A stretch of 64,000 nucleotides of DNA, from positions 62,001 to 126,000 of the forward strand of contig CALBDS010000036.1 of the NCBI GenBank assembly GCA_937927415.1, written 5' to 3'. Below are positions 8,758 through 18,163 of the stretch, one piece after another. Both the position numbers and the translations under genes were made by a program. Each line of letters begins with the position of its first letter. Within the stretch, counting starts at the first letter, position 1. The DNA is from an uncultured Rhodospirillaceae bacterium. GTDB lineage: Bacteria; Pseudomonadota; Alphaproteobacteria; Azospirillales; Azospirillaceae. The notes under the pieces were generated by a model. That model was given only the letters and a program-made list of their open reading frames with translations, was not told the origin of the DNA and ran no database searches.

Positions 8758-9606
8758 TCAGATCCACCGCTTGCGGCGCTTGAAGCTCTTGAGGTTCTTG
8801 AAGCTCTTGCGCTCCTCGTTGCCGCCGCCGAGGTAGAATTCCTTCACGTCCTCGTTGTTGGTCAGCTCATCCGCGGTGCCGTCCAGCACCACCTTGCCGC
8901 TTTCCATGATGTAGCCGCTCGATGCCGCCTGCAGCGCCATGCGGGCGTTCTGCTCCACCAACAGGATGGTGACGCCCAGATCCCGGTTGATCTGGCGGAT
9001 GATGGAGAACACCTCCTTCACCATCAGCGGCGACAGGCCCATGGACGGTTCGTCCATCAGGATCAGCTTAGGCCGGGCCATCATGGCGCGGCCGATGGCC
9101 AGCATCTGCTGCTCACCGCCCGACAGGTACCCGGCCAGCCCGGTGCGTTCCTTCAGGCGGGGGAAATAGTGGTAGACCATCTCGATATCGTCCTTCACCC
9201 CGCCGTCGCGGCGGGTGAAGGCGCCGAGGCGCAGGTTTTCCAGACAGGTCATGTCGGCGATGATGCGCCGCCCCTCCATCACCTGGAAGATGCCGCGGCG
9301 GACGATCTGGTCGGGGTCGATGCCGTTGATCCGCTCGCCGTTGAAGGTGATATCGCCGCGGGTGACCTCCCCGTCCTCGGTCTTCAGCAAGCCGGAGATC
9401 GCCTTCAGCGTGGTGGACTTGCCGGCGCCGTTGGCGCCCAGCAGGGCCACGATCTCCCCCTCCGGCACCTGGAGGCTGAGACCGCGCAGGACCAGGATCA
9501 CGTCGTTGTACACGACCTCGATGTTGTTCACCGACAGCAGGATGCGCTTTTCGGGTGCGGGGGCGGGTGCCGCCACCGCGGCGGTGGCCGGAACGGCGTT
9601 CATCAT
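8758..9606 (-). CDS. livF: Branched-chain amino acid-type ABC transporter ATPase (LivF-like)
   Basis: 282-residue ATPase of the HAAT family, one of two ATPases powering the LivHM permease. Walker A GANGAGKS, signature LSGGEQQML, Walker B LILMDEP and the switch region LLVEQNARMAL are all present. An Ala/Pro-rich N-terminal extension (about 20 residues) and a basic tail ending KSFKRRKRWI are unusual for LivF and look lineage-specific. A double ATG leaves the start uncertain by one codon. It follows the binding-protein gene after an 86-bp gap that carries a hairpin. Confidence 0.92.
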   Translation of the reverse strand: MMNAVPATAAVAAPAPAPEKRILLSVNNIEVVYNDVILVLRGLSLQVPEGEIVALLGANGAGKSTTLKAISGLLKTEDGEVTRGDITFNGERINGIDPDQIVRRGIFQVMEGRRIIADMTCLENLRLGAFTRRDGGVKDDIEMVYHYFPRLKERTGLAGYLSGGEQQMLAIGRAMMARPKLILMDEPSMGLSPLMVKEVFSIIRQINRDLGVTILLVEQNARMALQAASSGYIMESGKVVLDGTADELTNNEDVKEFYLGGGNEERKSFKNLKSFKRRKRWI

Positions 9607-9639
9607 GGGGCGCCTCAGTGCGAAGAAAGAACCGCTCCC

Positions 9640-9668
9640 CTCCCCCCGCCCGGTCGGGACGGGGGGAG
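9640..9668 (-). terminator. Intra-operon hairpin between binding protein and LivF genes
   Basis: A 9-bp G/C stem (CTCCCCCCG 9640-9648 with CGGGGGGAG 9660-9668) encloses a smaller CCC/GGG stem. There is no T-tract. Such hairpins 3' of binding-protein genes usually protect the upstream mRNA and lower downstream expression, which would give excess binding protein over ATPase. Confidence 0.5.
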
Positions 9669-9692
9669 AAGAACGCGGGATGGATCAGCCGG

Positions 9693-10973
9693 TTACCAGC
9701 CCAGCCATTCCGGCTTGCGCGGCACGTCCACGGTGGCGGCCTTTTCCAGCTTGATGGTGCCGGCCTTCACCAGATCGGCCACCGACGCGCCGGTGTCGCC
9801 CGACACGTTGGCCTTGTAGAGGTGGACGGTCAGCGTGCCGCGGTGATCCTTGTCGGTCCACGACGACGGATCGCACACGCCTTCCAGCCCCGCCGGCACC
9901 CAATCCTTCTTCTGGTACATGCCCTTGCGGATGTTGGGGCCGGTGACGCCGCCGTTCTTGTCGGCCCATTCCATCGCTTCCTTCATATAGAAGGCCGAGC
10001 AGATGCCGGTGACGTAGTGTACCGGACGGTAGGCGGTGCCCGAGGCGTCGGAGATCTTGGAGATCGCCTGCACCAGCTTCATCCCCGGCGCGGTGCCACC
10101 CCAGATGGCCGCGGTGCGGACGGGGAAGATCACGCCGTTGGCGGCCGAGCCGGCGGCCTTCATGGCGTTCTCGTCCATGCCCCACACGTTGCCCATGAAC
10201 TGGACGGTGGCGCCCACCGTCTGGCACGCCTTCAAGACCGAGATGTTGGAGCCGGCGGTGTTGCCGAGATAGGCATAGTTGGCACCGCTTTCCTTCAGCG
10301 TCAGGCACTGGGCGGTGTAGTCGCCGGGGGTCAGCGCAAACTGCACCGCCGGCAGCACGTCGAAGCCCAGTTCCTTGGCCAGCGACTCGCCGGCTTCCTT
10401 CGGCGCGTTGGGATAGGGGTGGTTGGCGCCCATGTGGACGTACTTGGGCTTGCCCGCCCCGCCCTTCTTGGCCCAATCGTCCTTGGCCCACAACAGCATG
10501 GCGCGCAGCGCGTCGGAGTATGACGGGCCGTAGAAGAAGTTGTACGGCGCACCCTTGCTGTGACCCGACCCGCCGGTGGGATCGGTCAGCGCCCCGGCGT
10601 AGGAACCGGAATAATACGGGATCTCGTCCTTGGCGACGAAGCCGGTCAAGGCTTCGGTGTCGGCGGTGCCCCAGCCCTGGATGGCCGCCACCTTGTCGCT
10701 GCCACCCGACCATTTCTTGTACTGGCTGATGGCGCGCGGGGCCTGATAGGAGTAATCGACGGTCTCGACCGCCATCGCCTTGCCGTTGATGCCACCGTTG
10801 GCGTTGATGTAGGCCAGCGCGTCCGCCACGCCCTGGCCGAACGGCTGGCCGACGTCGGAGGTGGCGCCGGAGTAATCGGCCAGATGCCCCACCGGGATCT
10901 TGTCGGCGGCCAGAGCACCGGACGCACCCAGAGCGATGGCAACACCAGCCAGCAGCGCCGTCTTCATGGTCAT
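9693..10973 (-). CDS. ABC transporter periplasmic substrate-binding protein (LivK-like)
   Basis: 426-residue secreted type-I periplasmic binding protein. A signal peptide covers about residues 1-23, with cleavage after ASGALA and mature start at ADKIPVGHLADYSG. The body has the two-lobed receptor layout of amide/urea/branched-chain binding proteins, with YYSGSYAGALTDP in the first lobe. At 426 residues it is longer than classical LivK (about 370), fitting the subgroup found with acyl-CoA ligases, so amino acids may not be the ligand. Strong AGGAGG spaced 9 bases from the ATG. Confidence 0.9.
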   Translation of the reverse strand: MTMKTALLAGVAIALGASGALAADKIPVGHLADYSGATSDVGQPFGQGVADALAYINANGGINGKAMAVETVDYSYQAPRAISQYKKWSGGSDKVAAIQGWGTADTEALTGFVAKDEIPYYSGSYAGALTDPTGGSGHSKGAPYNFFYGPSYSDALRAMLLWAKDDWAKKGGAGKPKYVHMGANHPYPNAPKEAGESLAKELGFDVLPAVQFALTPGDYTAQCLTLKESGANYAYLGNTAGSNISVLKACQTVGATVQFMGNVWGMDENAMKAAGSAANGVIFPVRTAAIWGGTAPGMKLVQAISKISDASGTAYRPVHYVTGICSAFYMKEAMEWADKNGGVTGPNIRKGMYQKKDWVPAGLEGVCDPSSWTDKDHRGTLTVHLYKANVSGDTGASVADLVKAGTIKLEKAATVDVPRKPEWLGW

Positions 10974-11038
10974 TGGTCGTTTCCTCCTGAATTCGATTGT
11001 TTTGATTTGATTGGTGCTTTTTCTTGGTTTTGGCCCGC

Positions 11039-12112
11039 TCAGTGCGAGAACGGGTAGAGCTTCCAGTACGCCTTGATCTGCTTCCAGCGGTGGGCCAGCC
11101 CGTCCGGCTCGAACACCAGGAACAGGATGATGACCACGCCGATCGCCATTTCCCGCAGAAAGGCGATGGAGTCCTTCAGGTTCAGCATCCGGTCCACGGC
11201 GGTGCCCGACAGCAGGTCGGTGGACGCCTGCATCAGTTCCGGCAGCAGCACCATGAACGCGGTCCCCATCAGCGACCCCATGATCGACCCCAGACCCCCG
11301 ATGATGATCATGCCGAGGAACTGGATCGAGAACAGGATGGTAAAGCCTTCCACCGAAACGAACTGAAGATAATGGGCATAGAGCGCACCGCCGATACCCG
11401 CATAGAAGGCGGATATGCCGAACGACATGGTGCGGTACTTGGTCAGGTTGATGCCCATCATTTCGGCGGACAGGTAATGGTCGCGCACCGCCACCAGCGC
11501 CCGCCCGTCACGGGTGCGCATCAGGTTGGTGGCCAGCAGGTACATGACCACCATGTAGAACAGCACCACATAGAAATACCGGCCGTCGGTGTCGAACACG
11601 AAGCCGAACAGGCTGAACGGTTCCGCAATGGTCCCCGCCACGCCGCCGGTAAACCAGTTGGCCCGCGCGAAGAAGTCCTGCAGGATGTACTGCGCCGCCA
11701 GCGTGGCGATGGCGAGGTAGAGGCCCTTCAGCCGCGCCGCCGGCACGCCGAAGATCATGCCCACCGCCGTGGTCAGCACGCCGGCCAGAGGGATGGCGAG
11801 TGCGACCGGGATGCCGAACCTGTTGTTGATCCAGGCGGACGCAAAGGCCCCGAACCCGAAGAAGGCGGAATGGCCGATGGAGATCTGCCCGGTGAAGCCC
11901 ACCAGGATGTTCAGCCCCAAGGCCGCGATGCCCAGATAGCCGATCTGGATCAGCAGGTTCAGCCAGTAGCGGTCAAGGAAGGCCGGGGCCACCGCCAAGA
12001 GCACGATGCCCAGGATGGCGAAGTTGCGGCTGGTGACCGTGGGGAAGATGGTGGTGTCGGTAGCGTAGCGGGTCTTGAAATCGCCGCACGGGATCATGCT
12101 GGTCGTGGTCAT
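11039..12112 (-). CDS. livM: ABC transporter permease (LivM-like)
   Basis: 357-residue inner-membrane permease with roughly nine to ten hydrophobic segments. The LivM signature LNILVGFTGQISIGHSAF and the EAA-like region VRDHYLSAEMMGINL facing the ATPase are visible. It pairs with the LivH protein encoded 7 bases upstream. The 30-residue hydrophilic N-terminus (MTTTSMIPCGDFKTR...) is retained because no better start is visible. Substrate specificity follows the binding protein and is unknown. Confidence 0.92.
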   Translation of the reverse strand: MTTTSMIPCGDFKTRYATDTTIFPTVTSRNFAILGIVLLAVAPAFLDRYWLNLLIQIGYLGIAALGLNILVGFTGQISIGHSAFFGFGAFASAWINNRFGIPVALAIPLAGVLTTAVGMIFGVPAARLKGLYLAIATLAAQYILQDFFARANWFTGGVAGTIAEPFSLFGFVFDTDGRYFYVVLFYMVVMYLLATNLMRTRDGRALVAVRDHYLSAEMMGINLTKYRTMSFGISAFYAGIGGALYAHYLQFVSVEGFTILFSIQFLGMIIIGGLGSIMGSLMGTAFMVLLPELMQASTDLLSGTAVDRMLNLKDSIAFLREMAIGVVIILFLVFEPDGLAHRWKQIKAYWKLYPFSH

Positions 12113-12119
12113 GTGGTCC

Positions 12120-13007
12120 TCACACCCGCTCGATGTCTTTGGTGCCGAACAGGCCGTAGGGCTTCACCATCAGGATGGCGATCAGCACATAGAAGGGCGC
12201 GATTTCGTACATATTGCCGAAATTGAGCCACTGGCTGTCCACGTAATGGGCCATGTTCTCCAACAGGCCGACGATCAGCCCGCCGACCACCGCCCCCACC
12301 ACGCTGTCCAGGCCGCCCAGGATGACGGCGGGGAACACCTTGATGCCGAAGAACGACAGGGCCGACGACACGCCGTTGACCACGCCCACCACCACGCCGG
12401 CCACCGCCGACACCATGGCGGAGATCGCCCAGCTCATGGCGAACACCTGCCGGACGGAGATGCCCAGCGACTGCGCCACCTGCTGGTCGAAGGCGGTGGC
12501 GCGCATCGCAAGCCCCATGCGGGAGAATTTGAAGAACCACCCGAACCCGGCCATGATCAGGATCGAGATGACCAGACTGACCACATAGACCGTCTGCACA
12601 TCCAGCCCCAGCACGTTCATGGTCGGGCTGGCGAAGATGGGCGGGAACGGCTTGGCGAACACGCCGAACATCCACTTCATCAGCGCCTGGAAGAAGATGG
12701 ACAGGCCGATGGTCACCATGATGACCGAGATGATCGGCTCGCCGATCATCGGGCGCAGCACCACCACCTGCAGCACCACGCCGAAGATCATCATGAAGGC
12801 AAGGGTTATGGGGAACCCGATGTAGAAGGGCAACTGCCAGTGGGTCAGCAGCCACCAGCAGGCCCAGGCACCGATCAGCAGAAATTCGCCCTGGGCGAAG
12901 TTCACGATGCGGCTGGCCTTGTAGATCAGCACGAACGACATGGCGACCACGCCGTACAGCGCGCCGACGATCAGGCCGTTGACCAGAAGTTGGAACAACA
13001 GGTTCAT
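12120..13007 (-). CDS. livH: ABC transporter permease (LivH-like)
   Basis: 295-residue inner-membrane permease with about eight hydrophobic segments. The N-terminus LLVNGLIVGALYGVVAMSF and the conserved VNFAQGEFLLIGA segment are typical of LivH. Near the C-terminus LGGLDSVVGAVVGGLIVGLLE matches the family. It forms the heterodimeric pore with LivM and is encoded 20 bases after the long AMP-forming ligase. Confidence 0.92.
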   Translation of the reverse strand: MNLLFQLLVNGLIVGALYGVVAMSFVLIYKASRIVNFAQGEFLLIGAWACWWLLTHWQLPFYIGFPITLAFMMIFGVVLQVVVLRPMIGEPIISVIMVTIGLSIFFQALMKWMFGVFAKPFPPIFASPTMNVLGLDVQTVYVVSLVISILIMAGFGWFFKFSRMGLAMRATAFDQQVAQSLGISVRQVFAMSWAISAMVSAVAGVVVGVVNGVSSALSFFGIKVFPAVILGGLDSVVGAVVGGLIVGLLENMAHYVDSQWLNFGNMYEIAPFYVLIAILMVKPYGLFGTKDIERV

Positions 13008-13027
13008 GGGGCGTTTCCTCCCGCCAC

Positions 13028-14974
13028 TCAGGCCGCGACCGGGGCGGGCTTGTTTGTTGCCGCTTTTCCGCCGGTGGGCAGCAGATCAACCACGCGCAAC
13101 GTCGTTCGGATGCGCTGCTTCGTGCCGTCCTGGAATGCGATGGTGGTATCCACATCAATGGTGGACTGGTCCGCGTACACCGCGTCGATGATCTCGCCGT
13201 ACTTTTCCGCGATCACGCCGCGGCGCACCTTGCGGGTGCGGGTCAGCTCGCCGTCGTCGGCGTCCAACTCCTTGTAGAGCAACAGGAACTTGGAGATGCG
13301 CTGGAACTCCGGCAGCGTGGCGTTGACCTTCTCAACCTCCTGCCGCAGCAACTCGTAAACCTCGGCCTTGGACGACAGGTCGGAGTACGTGGTGAAGGCG
13401 ATGCGGTTCTTTTCCGCCCACTTCGACACGATGGGGAAGCGGATGCAGATGATGGCGGACAGGTAATCGCGCTGGTTGCCCAGGATCACCGCCTCGGCCA
13501 CATAGGGGCAGAACTTCAGCTTGTTTTCGATGTACTGCGGGCTGAAGCGGTCGCCCTTGGCGGTGGTGGCGATGTCCTTGATGCGATCGATGACGACCAG
13601 ATGCCCCTTCTTGTCGATGAAGCCGGCGTCGCCGGTGTGCATCCAGCCGTCGCGCACGTCGGCGTTGGTCGCCGCCTCGTTCCTGTAATAGCCGGCGAAC
13701 ATGTTGGGATGGGTGGCGACAATCTCGCCCATGCCGTTCTGGTCGGGGTTTTCGATCCTGATCTGCACGCCGGCGTCGAAGGGCACGCCCACCGTGTCGA
13801 AATCCACGTCGGTCCCGCGGTGGACCGTGTAGGCCCCCATGGTTTCCGTCTGGCCGTAGATCTGGCGCAGCGGCACCCCCAGCGCCTGGAAGAAGCGGAA
13901 GGTGTCCGGCCCCAGAGCCGCACCGCCGGTTGCTGCCGACTTCAGGTTGGAGAAGCCCAGCCGGTCACGCAGCGCCCGATACAGGATCTGGTCCGCCAGC
14001 CCCGAACGCCGCTTCTGCCCCAAAGCCTCCAGCCCCAGTTTCATGCCGTAGTCGTAGAGCTTCTGCTTGAAGGGGGAGGCATCCATCATCCGCGCCCGCA
14101 CGTCCGCGGCGATGGATTCCCACAGGCGGGGTGCAAACAGCACGAAGGTCGGGCCGATCTCGCGGAAGTCGTTCATCATCGTCTCGGCTTCCTCGACGAA
14201 GTTCACGCGCATCCGCGTCAGCATGCCCATGCCGACGGCGTACACCTGTTCCATGATCCACGACAGCGGCAGCACGGAGACGTATTCGTCCTCCGGCCCC
14301 TTGGGATCGGCGGAGACATAGCTGGCGCAATGGCGCAGCAACCGCCCCGCCGGCAGCATGGCCAGCTTGGGGTGGGAGGTGGTGCCCGACGTGGTGCAGA
14401 GGACAGCCACATCCTCGCCGCGGGTCTGAGCGACCAGTTCGTCGTACAGATGCGGTTCGCGGGCCGCCCGCGCCTGCCCCAGCCGGACCAGTTCGTCCGC
14501 CGGCATCAGCCGCGGATCGGAATACTTGCGCATGCCCCGCGGGTCGGAGTAAATGATGCGCTGCACACCGCCCAGGCGGTCGCCCAGATTCAGGAGCTTG
14601 TCAACCTGCTCCTCATCCTCGGCGAAGATCACCCGTACGTCGGCGTATGTGATGAGGTAGGAGACTTCCTCGTCCAGCGCGTCACGGTAGATGCCCAGGC
14701 TCATGGCGCCGATGGCGTGGGCGGCGATTTCCCCGCCCACCCAGTCGGGACGGTTGTCGCCGATCAGCGCCACCACGTCGCCACGCTTGGCGCCCAGTTC
14801 CAGCAGACCCAGCGAAAAGGCCCGCACCCGGTCGTGGAACGCGGCCCAGGTGATTTCCTTCCAGATGCCGAAGTCTTTTTCGCGCAGCGCCACCGCGGAC
14901 CCGTGGTCACGGGCGTGCAGCGCCAGCAGCTTCGGCAGGGTGTCGTAGGTGTCGAGATTGGGAAGGGTGGACAT
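13028..14974 (-). CDS. Long-chain fatty acyl-CoA ligase-like AMP-binding protein
   Basis: 648-residue adenylate-forming ligase of the long-chain/FadD15 size class. P-loop LCTTSGTTSHPKLAML, adenine motif YGQTETMGAY, and the hinge region GWMHTGDAGFIDKKGHLVVIDR are clear. It would activate a carboxylic acid to its CoA thioester at the inner membrane face. The ATG overlaps the LivG stop by one base (TGATG), with AGGAGG inside the end of livG, so translation is probably coupled. Location between livG and livH suggests vectorial acylation of the imported substrate. The substrate is unknown. Confidence 0.9.
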   Translation of the reverse strand: MSTLPNLDTYDTLPKLLALHARDHGSAVALREKDFGIWKEITWAAFHDRVRAFSLGLLELGAKRGDVVALIGDNRPDWVGGEIAAHAIGAMSLGIYRDALDEEVSYLITYADVRVIFAEDEEQVDKLLNLGDRLGGVQRIIYSDPRGMRKYSDPRLMPADELVRLGQARAAREPHLYDELVAQTRGEDVAVLCTTSGTTSHPKLAMLPAGRLLRHCASYVSADPKGPEDEYVSVLPLSWIMEQVYAVGMGMLTRMRVNFVEEAETMMNDFREIGPTFVLFAPRLWESIAADVRARMMDASPFKQKLYDYGMKLGLEALGQKRRSGLADQILYRALRDRLGFSNLKSAATGGAALGPDTFRFFQALGVPLRQIYGQTETMGAYTVHRGTDVDFDTVGVPFDAGVQIRIENPDQNGMGEIVATHPNMFAGYYRNEAATNADVRDGWMHTGDAGFIDKKGHLVVIDRIKDIATTAKGDRFSPQYIENKLKFCPYVAEAVILGNQRDYLSAIICIRFPIVSKWAEKNRIAFTTYSDLSSKAEVYELLRQEVEKVNATLPEFQRISKFLLLYKELDADDGELTRTRKVRRGVIAEKYGEIIDAVYADQSTIDVDTTIAFQDGTKQRIRTTLRVVDLLPTGGKAATNKPAPVAA

Positions 14975-15813
14975 CACGCAACCTCCTGCTGCGGTGCGGC
15001 TGGGGCCACTTCCACATCGTCCTCGCCCAGATAGGCGGAGCGGACGCGGGGATCGGCCAGCACCTCTTCCGGTTTGCCCTCGGCGATCTTGCGGCCGAAA
15101 TCGAGCACGATGACCCGGTGGGAGATGTCCATCACGACGCCCATGTCGTGTTCGATCATCACCACGGTCATGCCCCACTCCTCGTTCAGATCGACGATGT
15201 AGCGGGCCATATCCTCCTTCTCTTCCAGGTTCATGCCGGCCATCGGCTCGTCCAGAAGGATCAGGTCGGGTTTCAACGCCACCGCGCGGGCCAGTTCCAC
15301 CCGCTTGCGCAGGCCGTAGGACAGGGTGCCGGCGGTCGCCTTGCGCACGTGCTGGATTTCCAGGAAGTCGATGATCTCTTCCACCTCGCGGCGGTGGGCC
15401 AGTTCCTCCTTGCGCGCCCCCGTGAACCAATAGAGGGCGCCGGTCAGGAAATTGTTCTTAAGCTGGTTGTGGCGCCCGACCATGATGTTGTCGAGCACGG
15501 TCATGTGACCGAACAGTGCCAGATTCTGGAACGTGCGCCCGATGCCCAGGGCCGCGCGCTGGTTGGGGGCCATGGGCGTCACGTCCTGGCCCTTGAAGAA
15601 CACCTTGCCGTCGGTCGGGCGATAGCGCCCGGAGATGCAGTTGACCATGGAGGTCTTGCCCGCACCGTTCGGCCCGATGATGGAGAACAGCTCACCCTTC
15701 CTGATCGAGAAGCTGACATCGGTCAGCGCCCGCACGCCGCCGAAGCGGAGAGAGACGTCCCGCGCTTCGAAAATGGGGGTATCGGTGCCCCCGGTCACCG
15801 GGGGCGCGTTCAT
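14974..15813 (-). CDS. livG: Branched-chain amino acid-type ABC transporter ATPase (LivG-like)
   Basis: 279-residue ATPase, partner of LivF. Walker A GPNGAGKT, signature LSYGLRKRVELARA, Walker B LILLDEPMAGMN and the His-switch VVMIEHDMGVV are visible. An N-terminal extension MNAPPVTGGTDTP precedes the ABC fold and an acidic tail DDVEVAPAAPQQEVA follows it. The start overlaps the mmsB stop by 4 bp (ATGA), tying the transporter to the valine-pathway gene upstream. Confidence 0.93.
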   Translation of the reverse strand: MNAPPVTGGTDTPIFEARDVSLRFGGVRALTDVSFSIRKGELFSIIGPNGAGKTSMVNCISGRYRPTDGKVFFKGQDVTPMAPNQRAALGIGRTFQNLALFGHMTVLDNIMVGRHNQLKNNFLTGALYWFTGARKEELAHRREVEEIIDFLEIQHVRKATAGTLSYGLRKRVELARAVALKPDLILLDEPMAGMNLEEKEDMARYIVDLNEEWGMTVVMIEHDMGVVMDISHRVIVLDFGRKIAEGKPEEVLADPRVRSAYLGEDDVEVAPAAPQQEVA

Positions 15814-16700
15814 GAACGGCCCCGAAGCATCTTCACAATACCGGAGAAGTCCACGCCGGCATTGCCCAGGTTGCAGAACAGGGTGTAGAGCTGCGCCGCC
15901 TCGGCCCCCAGCGGTAGGGACGCGCCCACGCTCTGGCCGGCATCGACGGCCAGCTTCAGATCCTTCAGCATCATCGCCGCGGCAAAGCCCGGCTGATACT
16001 CACGGTTGGCGGGGGAGGTCGGCACCGGACCCGGCACCGGGCAATAGCTGGTCAGTGACCAGCACTGGCCCGAGGATTTGGACGAGATGTCGAACAGCTT
16101 CTGCGCGTCCAGCCCCAGCTTTTCCGCCAGCGCGAAGGCTTCCGACACCCCGATCATGGAGATGCCGAGGATCATGTTGTTGCAGATCTTGGCCGCTTGG
16201 CCGGTGCCGGGGCCACCCGCGTGGACGATGGTCTTGCCCATGGCTTCCAGGATCGGGTGGGCGCGGTCGAAGGCCGCGTCGTCGCCGCCGACCATGAAGG
16301 TCAGCGTGCCCGCCGCCGCACCGCCCACACCGCCGGACACCGGGGCATCGACCATGGCGTGGCCCGCCGCCGTGGCGGCCTCCGCCACCGCGCGGGCCGA
16401 GGCCACATCGACGGTGGAGCTGTCGATGAACAGGCTGCCGGGCTTGGCGGCGGCAATCACCCCGCCTTCGCCCGCATAGACGGCGCGGACATGGGCGCCG
16501 GCCGGCAGCATGGTGACCACCACCTCCGCCCCCGCGGCGGCGTCCGCCGGGGAGGATGCGACGCCGGCCCCGGCCTCCTTCGCCGCGGCACAGGCGTCTT
16601 GCGAAAGATCATAGGCCAGGACGGTGTGCCCTGCCTTCAACAGGTTGCGCATCATCGGCGCGCCCATGTTGCCGAGTCCGATAAAGGCGATCGTCGCCAT
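15810..16700 (-). CDS. mmsB: 3-Hydroxyisobutyrate dehydrogenase
   Basis: 296-residue NAD+-dependent dehydrogenase that oxidises 3-hydroxyisobutyrate to methylmalonate semialdehyde in valine degradation. The Rossmann fingerprint FIGLGNMGAPMMRN is at the very N-terminus, the substrate loop DAPVSGGVGGAAAGTL follows, and the catalytic Lys lies in GQAAKICNNMILG. The length is exact for the family. GGAGGAACAT precedes the ATG. A longer open frame extends upstream but overlaps the preceding dehydrogenase gene and is not used. Confidence 0.94.
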   Translation of the reverse strand: MATIAFIGLGNMGAPMMRNLLKAGHTVLAYDLSQDACAAAKEAGAGVASSPADAAAGAEVVVTMLPAGAHVRAVYAGEGGVIAAAKPGSLFIDSSTVDVASARAVAEAATAAGHAMVDAPVSGGVGGAAAGTLTFMVGGDDAAFDRAHPILEAMGKTIVHAGGPGTGQAAKICNNMILGISMIGVSEAFALAEKLGLDAQKLFDISSKSSGQCWSLTSYCPVPGPVPTSPANREYQPGFAAAMMLKDLKLAVDAGQSVGASLPLGAEAAQLYTLFCNLGNAGVDFSGIVKMLRGRS

Positions 16701-16777
16701 ATGTTCCTCCCAGAACGTGCGGCCGGTCCCCTTTGCCCGCCGCTTTGGGCGGGCGGGGCCGGTGTTTCTTGCTGTTT

Positions 16778-17917
16778 TCAGCCGCCGGTCAATTGGCGGG
16801 CGATAATCACGCGCATGATCTCGTTGGTGCCTTCCAGGATCTGATGAACCCGCAGATCGCGGAAGATGCGCTCGATGGGGTATTCCTTGATGTAGCCGTA
16901 GCCGCCGTGAAGCTGCAGCGCGTCGTTGGCGACCTGAAACCCGGTGTCGGTGGCGAACCGCTTGGCCATGGCGCACTGCACCGTGGCCTCGGGCGAGCGG
17001 GCGTCCAGGCTGAGGGCCGCGCGGTGCAGCATCAGCCGGGCGGCGTCAAGCTCGGTCGCCATGTCGGCCAGCTTGAACTGTAAGGCCTGGAAGGCATTCA
17101 GCGGCTTGCCGAACTGCTTGCGCTCGCGGGTGTAGTCCACCGCCTGTTCCAGGCAGAAGCGCGCACCGCCGATGGAGCAGGCGGCGATGTTCAGGCGTCC
17201 GCCGTCCAGCCCCTTCATGGCGATCTTGAACCCCTCCCCTTCCTCGCCGATGCGGTTGGCGACGGGGACGCGGCAATTGTCGAAGATGACGGCGGCGGTA
17301 GGCTGGCTCTTCCAACCCAGCTTGTGTTCCTGCTTGCCGAACGACAGGCCGGGGGTGCCCTTTTCCACCACGATGCAGGAGATGCCCCCCGCCCCGTCCC
17401 CACCGGTGCGCACCATGCAGACGTACACGTCCGACACGCCGCCGCCGGAGATGAAGGCCTTCGACCCGTTCAGCACATAATGGTCGCCGTCGCGCACGGC
17501 GCGGGTGCGCAGCGAGGCGGCATCCGATCCCGCCCCCGGTTCGGTCAGGCAGTAGCTGGCGAACTTTTCCATGCGGGTCAGCGCCGGCAGCCAGCGGTGC
17601 CGCTGGTCGTCGGTGCCCCAGGTGTCGATCATCCACGATGCCATATTATGGATCGAGATGAAGGCCGCGGTGGAGGGGCAGGCCGCGGCCAGTTCCTCGA
17701 AAATCACCGCGGCGTCCAGACGGCCCAGGCCAGAGCCGCCCACATCGTCGCGCACATAGATCCCGGCAAAGCCCAGCTCCGCGGCCTTACGCAGGGTTTC
17801 CACGGGGAAGATCGAGTCGTCATCCCAACCGGCGGCGTAGGGGGCCATTTCCCCCTGCGCGAACTCCCGCGCCGCGTCGCGGAACGCCTGCTGATCCTCG
17901 GACAAGCGCATGTCCAT
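16778..17917 (-). CDS. Isobutyryl-CoA dehydrogenase (acyl-CoA dehydrogenase)
   Basis: 379-residue FAD-dependent acyl-CoA dehydrogenase, first gene of the valine/importer operon. Motifs are YCLTEPGAGSDAASL, the LHGGYGYIKEYPIERIFRD segment, and the catalytic-base loop QILEGTNEIMRV. Isobutyryl-CoA specificity is inferred from the adjacent 3-hydroxyisobutyrate dehydrogenase and the nearby 3-hydroxyisobutyryl-CoA hydrolase, which perform later steps of the same pathway. The start MDMRLSEDQ follows GGGAGAC; a Met two codons on is an alternative. The frame stays open another 890 bases upstream over the divergent regulator, which is an artefact of high GC. Confidence 0.88.
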   Translation of the reverse strand: MDMRLSEDQQAFRDAAREFAQGEMAPYAAGWDDDSIFPVETLRKAAELGFAGIYVRDDVGGSGLGRLDAAVIFEELAAACPSTAAFISIHNMASWMIDTWGTDDQRHRWLPALTRMEKFASYCLTEPGAGSDAASLRTRAVRDGDHYVLNGSKAFISGGGVSDVYVCMVRTGGDGAGGISCIVVEKGTPGLSFGKQEHKLGWKSQPTAAVIFDNCRVPVANRIGEEGEGFKIAMKGLDGGRLNIAACSIGGARFCLEQAVDYTRERKQFGKPLNAFQALQFKLADMATELDAARLMLHRAALSLDARSPEATVQCAMAKRFATDTGFQVANDALQLHGGYGYIKEYPIERIFRDLRVHQILEGTNEIMRVIIARQLTGG

Positions 17918-18072
17918 CGGTTCTGTCTCCCTAGCCTCGGGCCGTTCGGTGGTCCGGTGCCGTATCCGGGCGCCGGTTTTCCGGTCATCCCGCCCGGTGG
18001 TCCCTTGTCCGGCCACCGGGTTTCTTTCCTTGGACACAGAGGTAACACAGCGCATACCTCTTGTCCATATTC

Positions 18073-18080
18073 TGTATACA
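18073..18080. promoter_or_regulatory. TGTATACA palindrome in the divergent regulator promoter region
   Basis: A self-complementary octamer in the 246-bp gap between the isobutyryl-CoA dehydrogenase start (minus) and the GntR-family regulator start (plus). The same octamer recurs upstream of matB, so it is a likely operator for the regulator, acting on its own gene and the divergent operon. The gap holds no other gene. Confidence 0.55.
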
Positions 18081-18163
18081 CCGCCGTACGGTTTTGTGTT
18101 CTTATTACGGAAAGGGTACAAAGCGCGCGGAAAAAACGCGCGTGGCTGAGGGAGGGTACGTTC

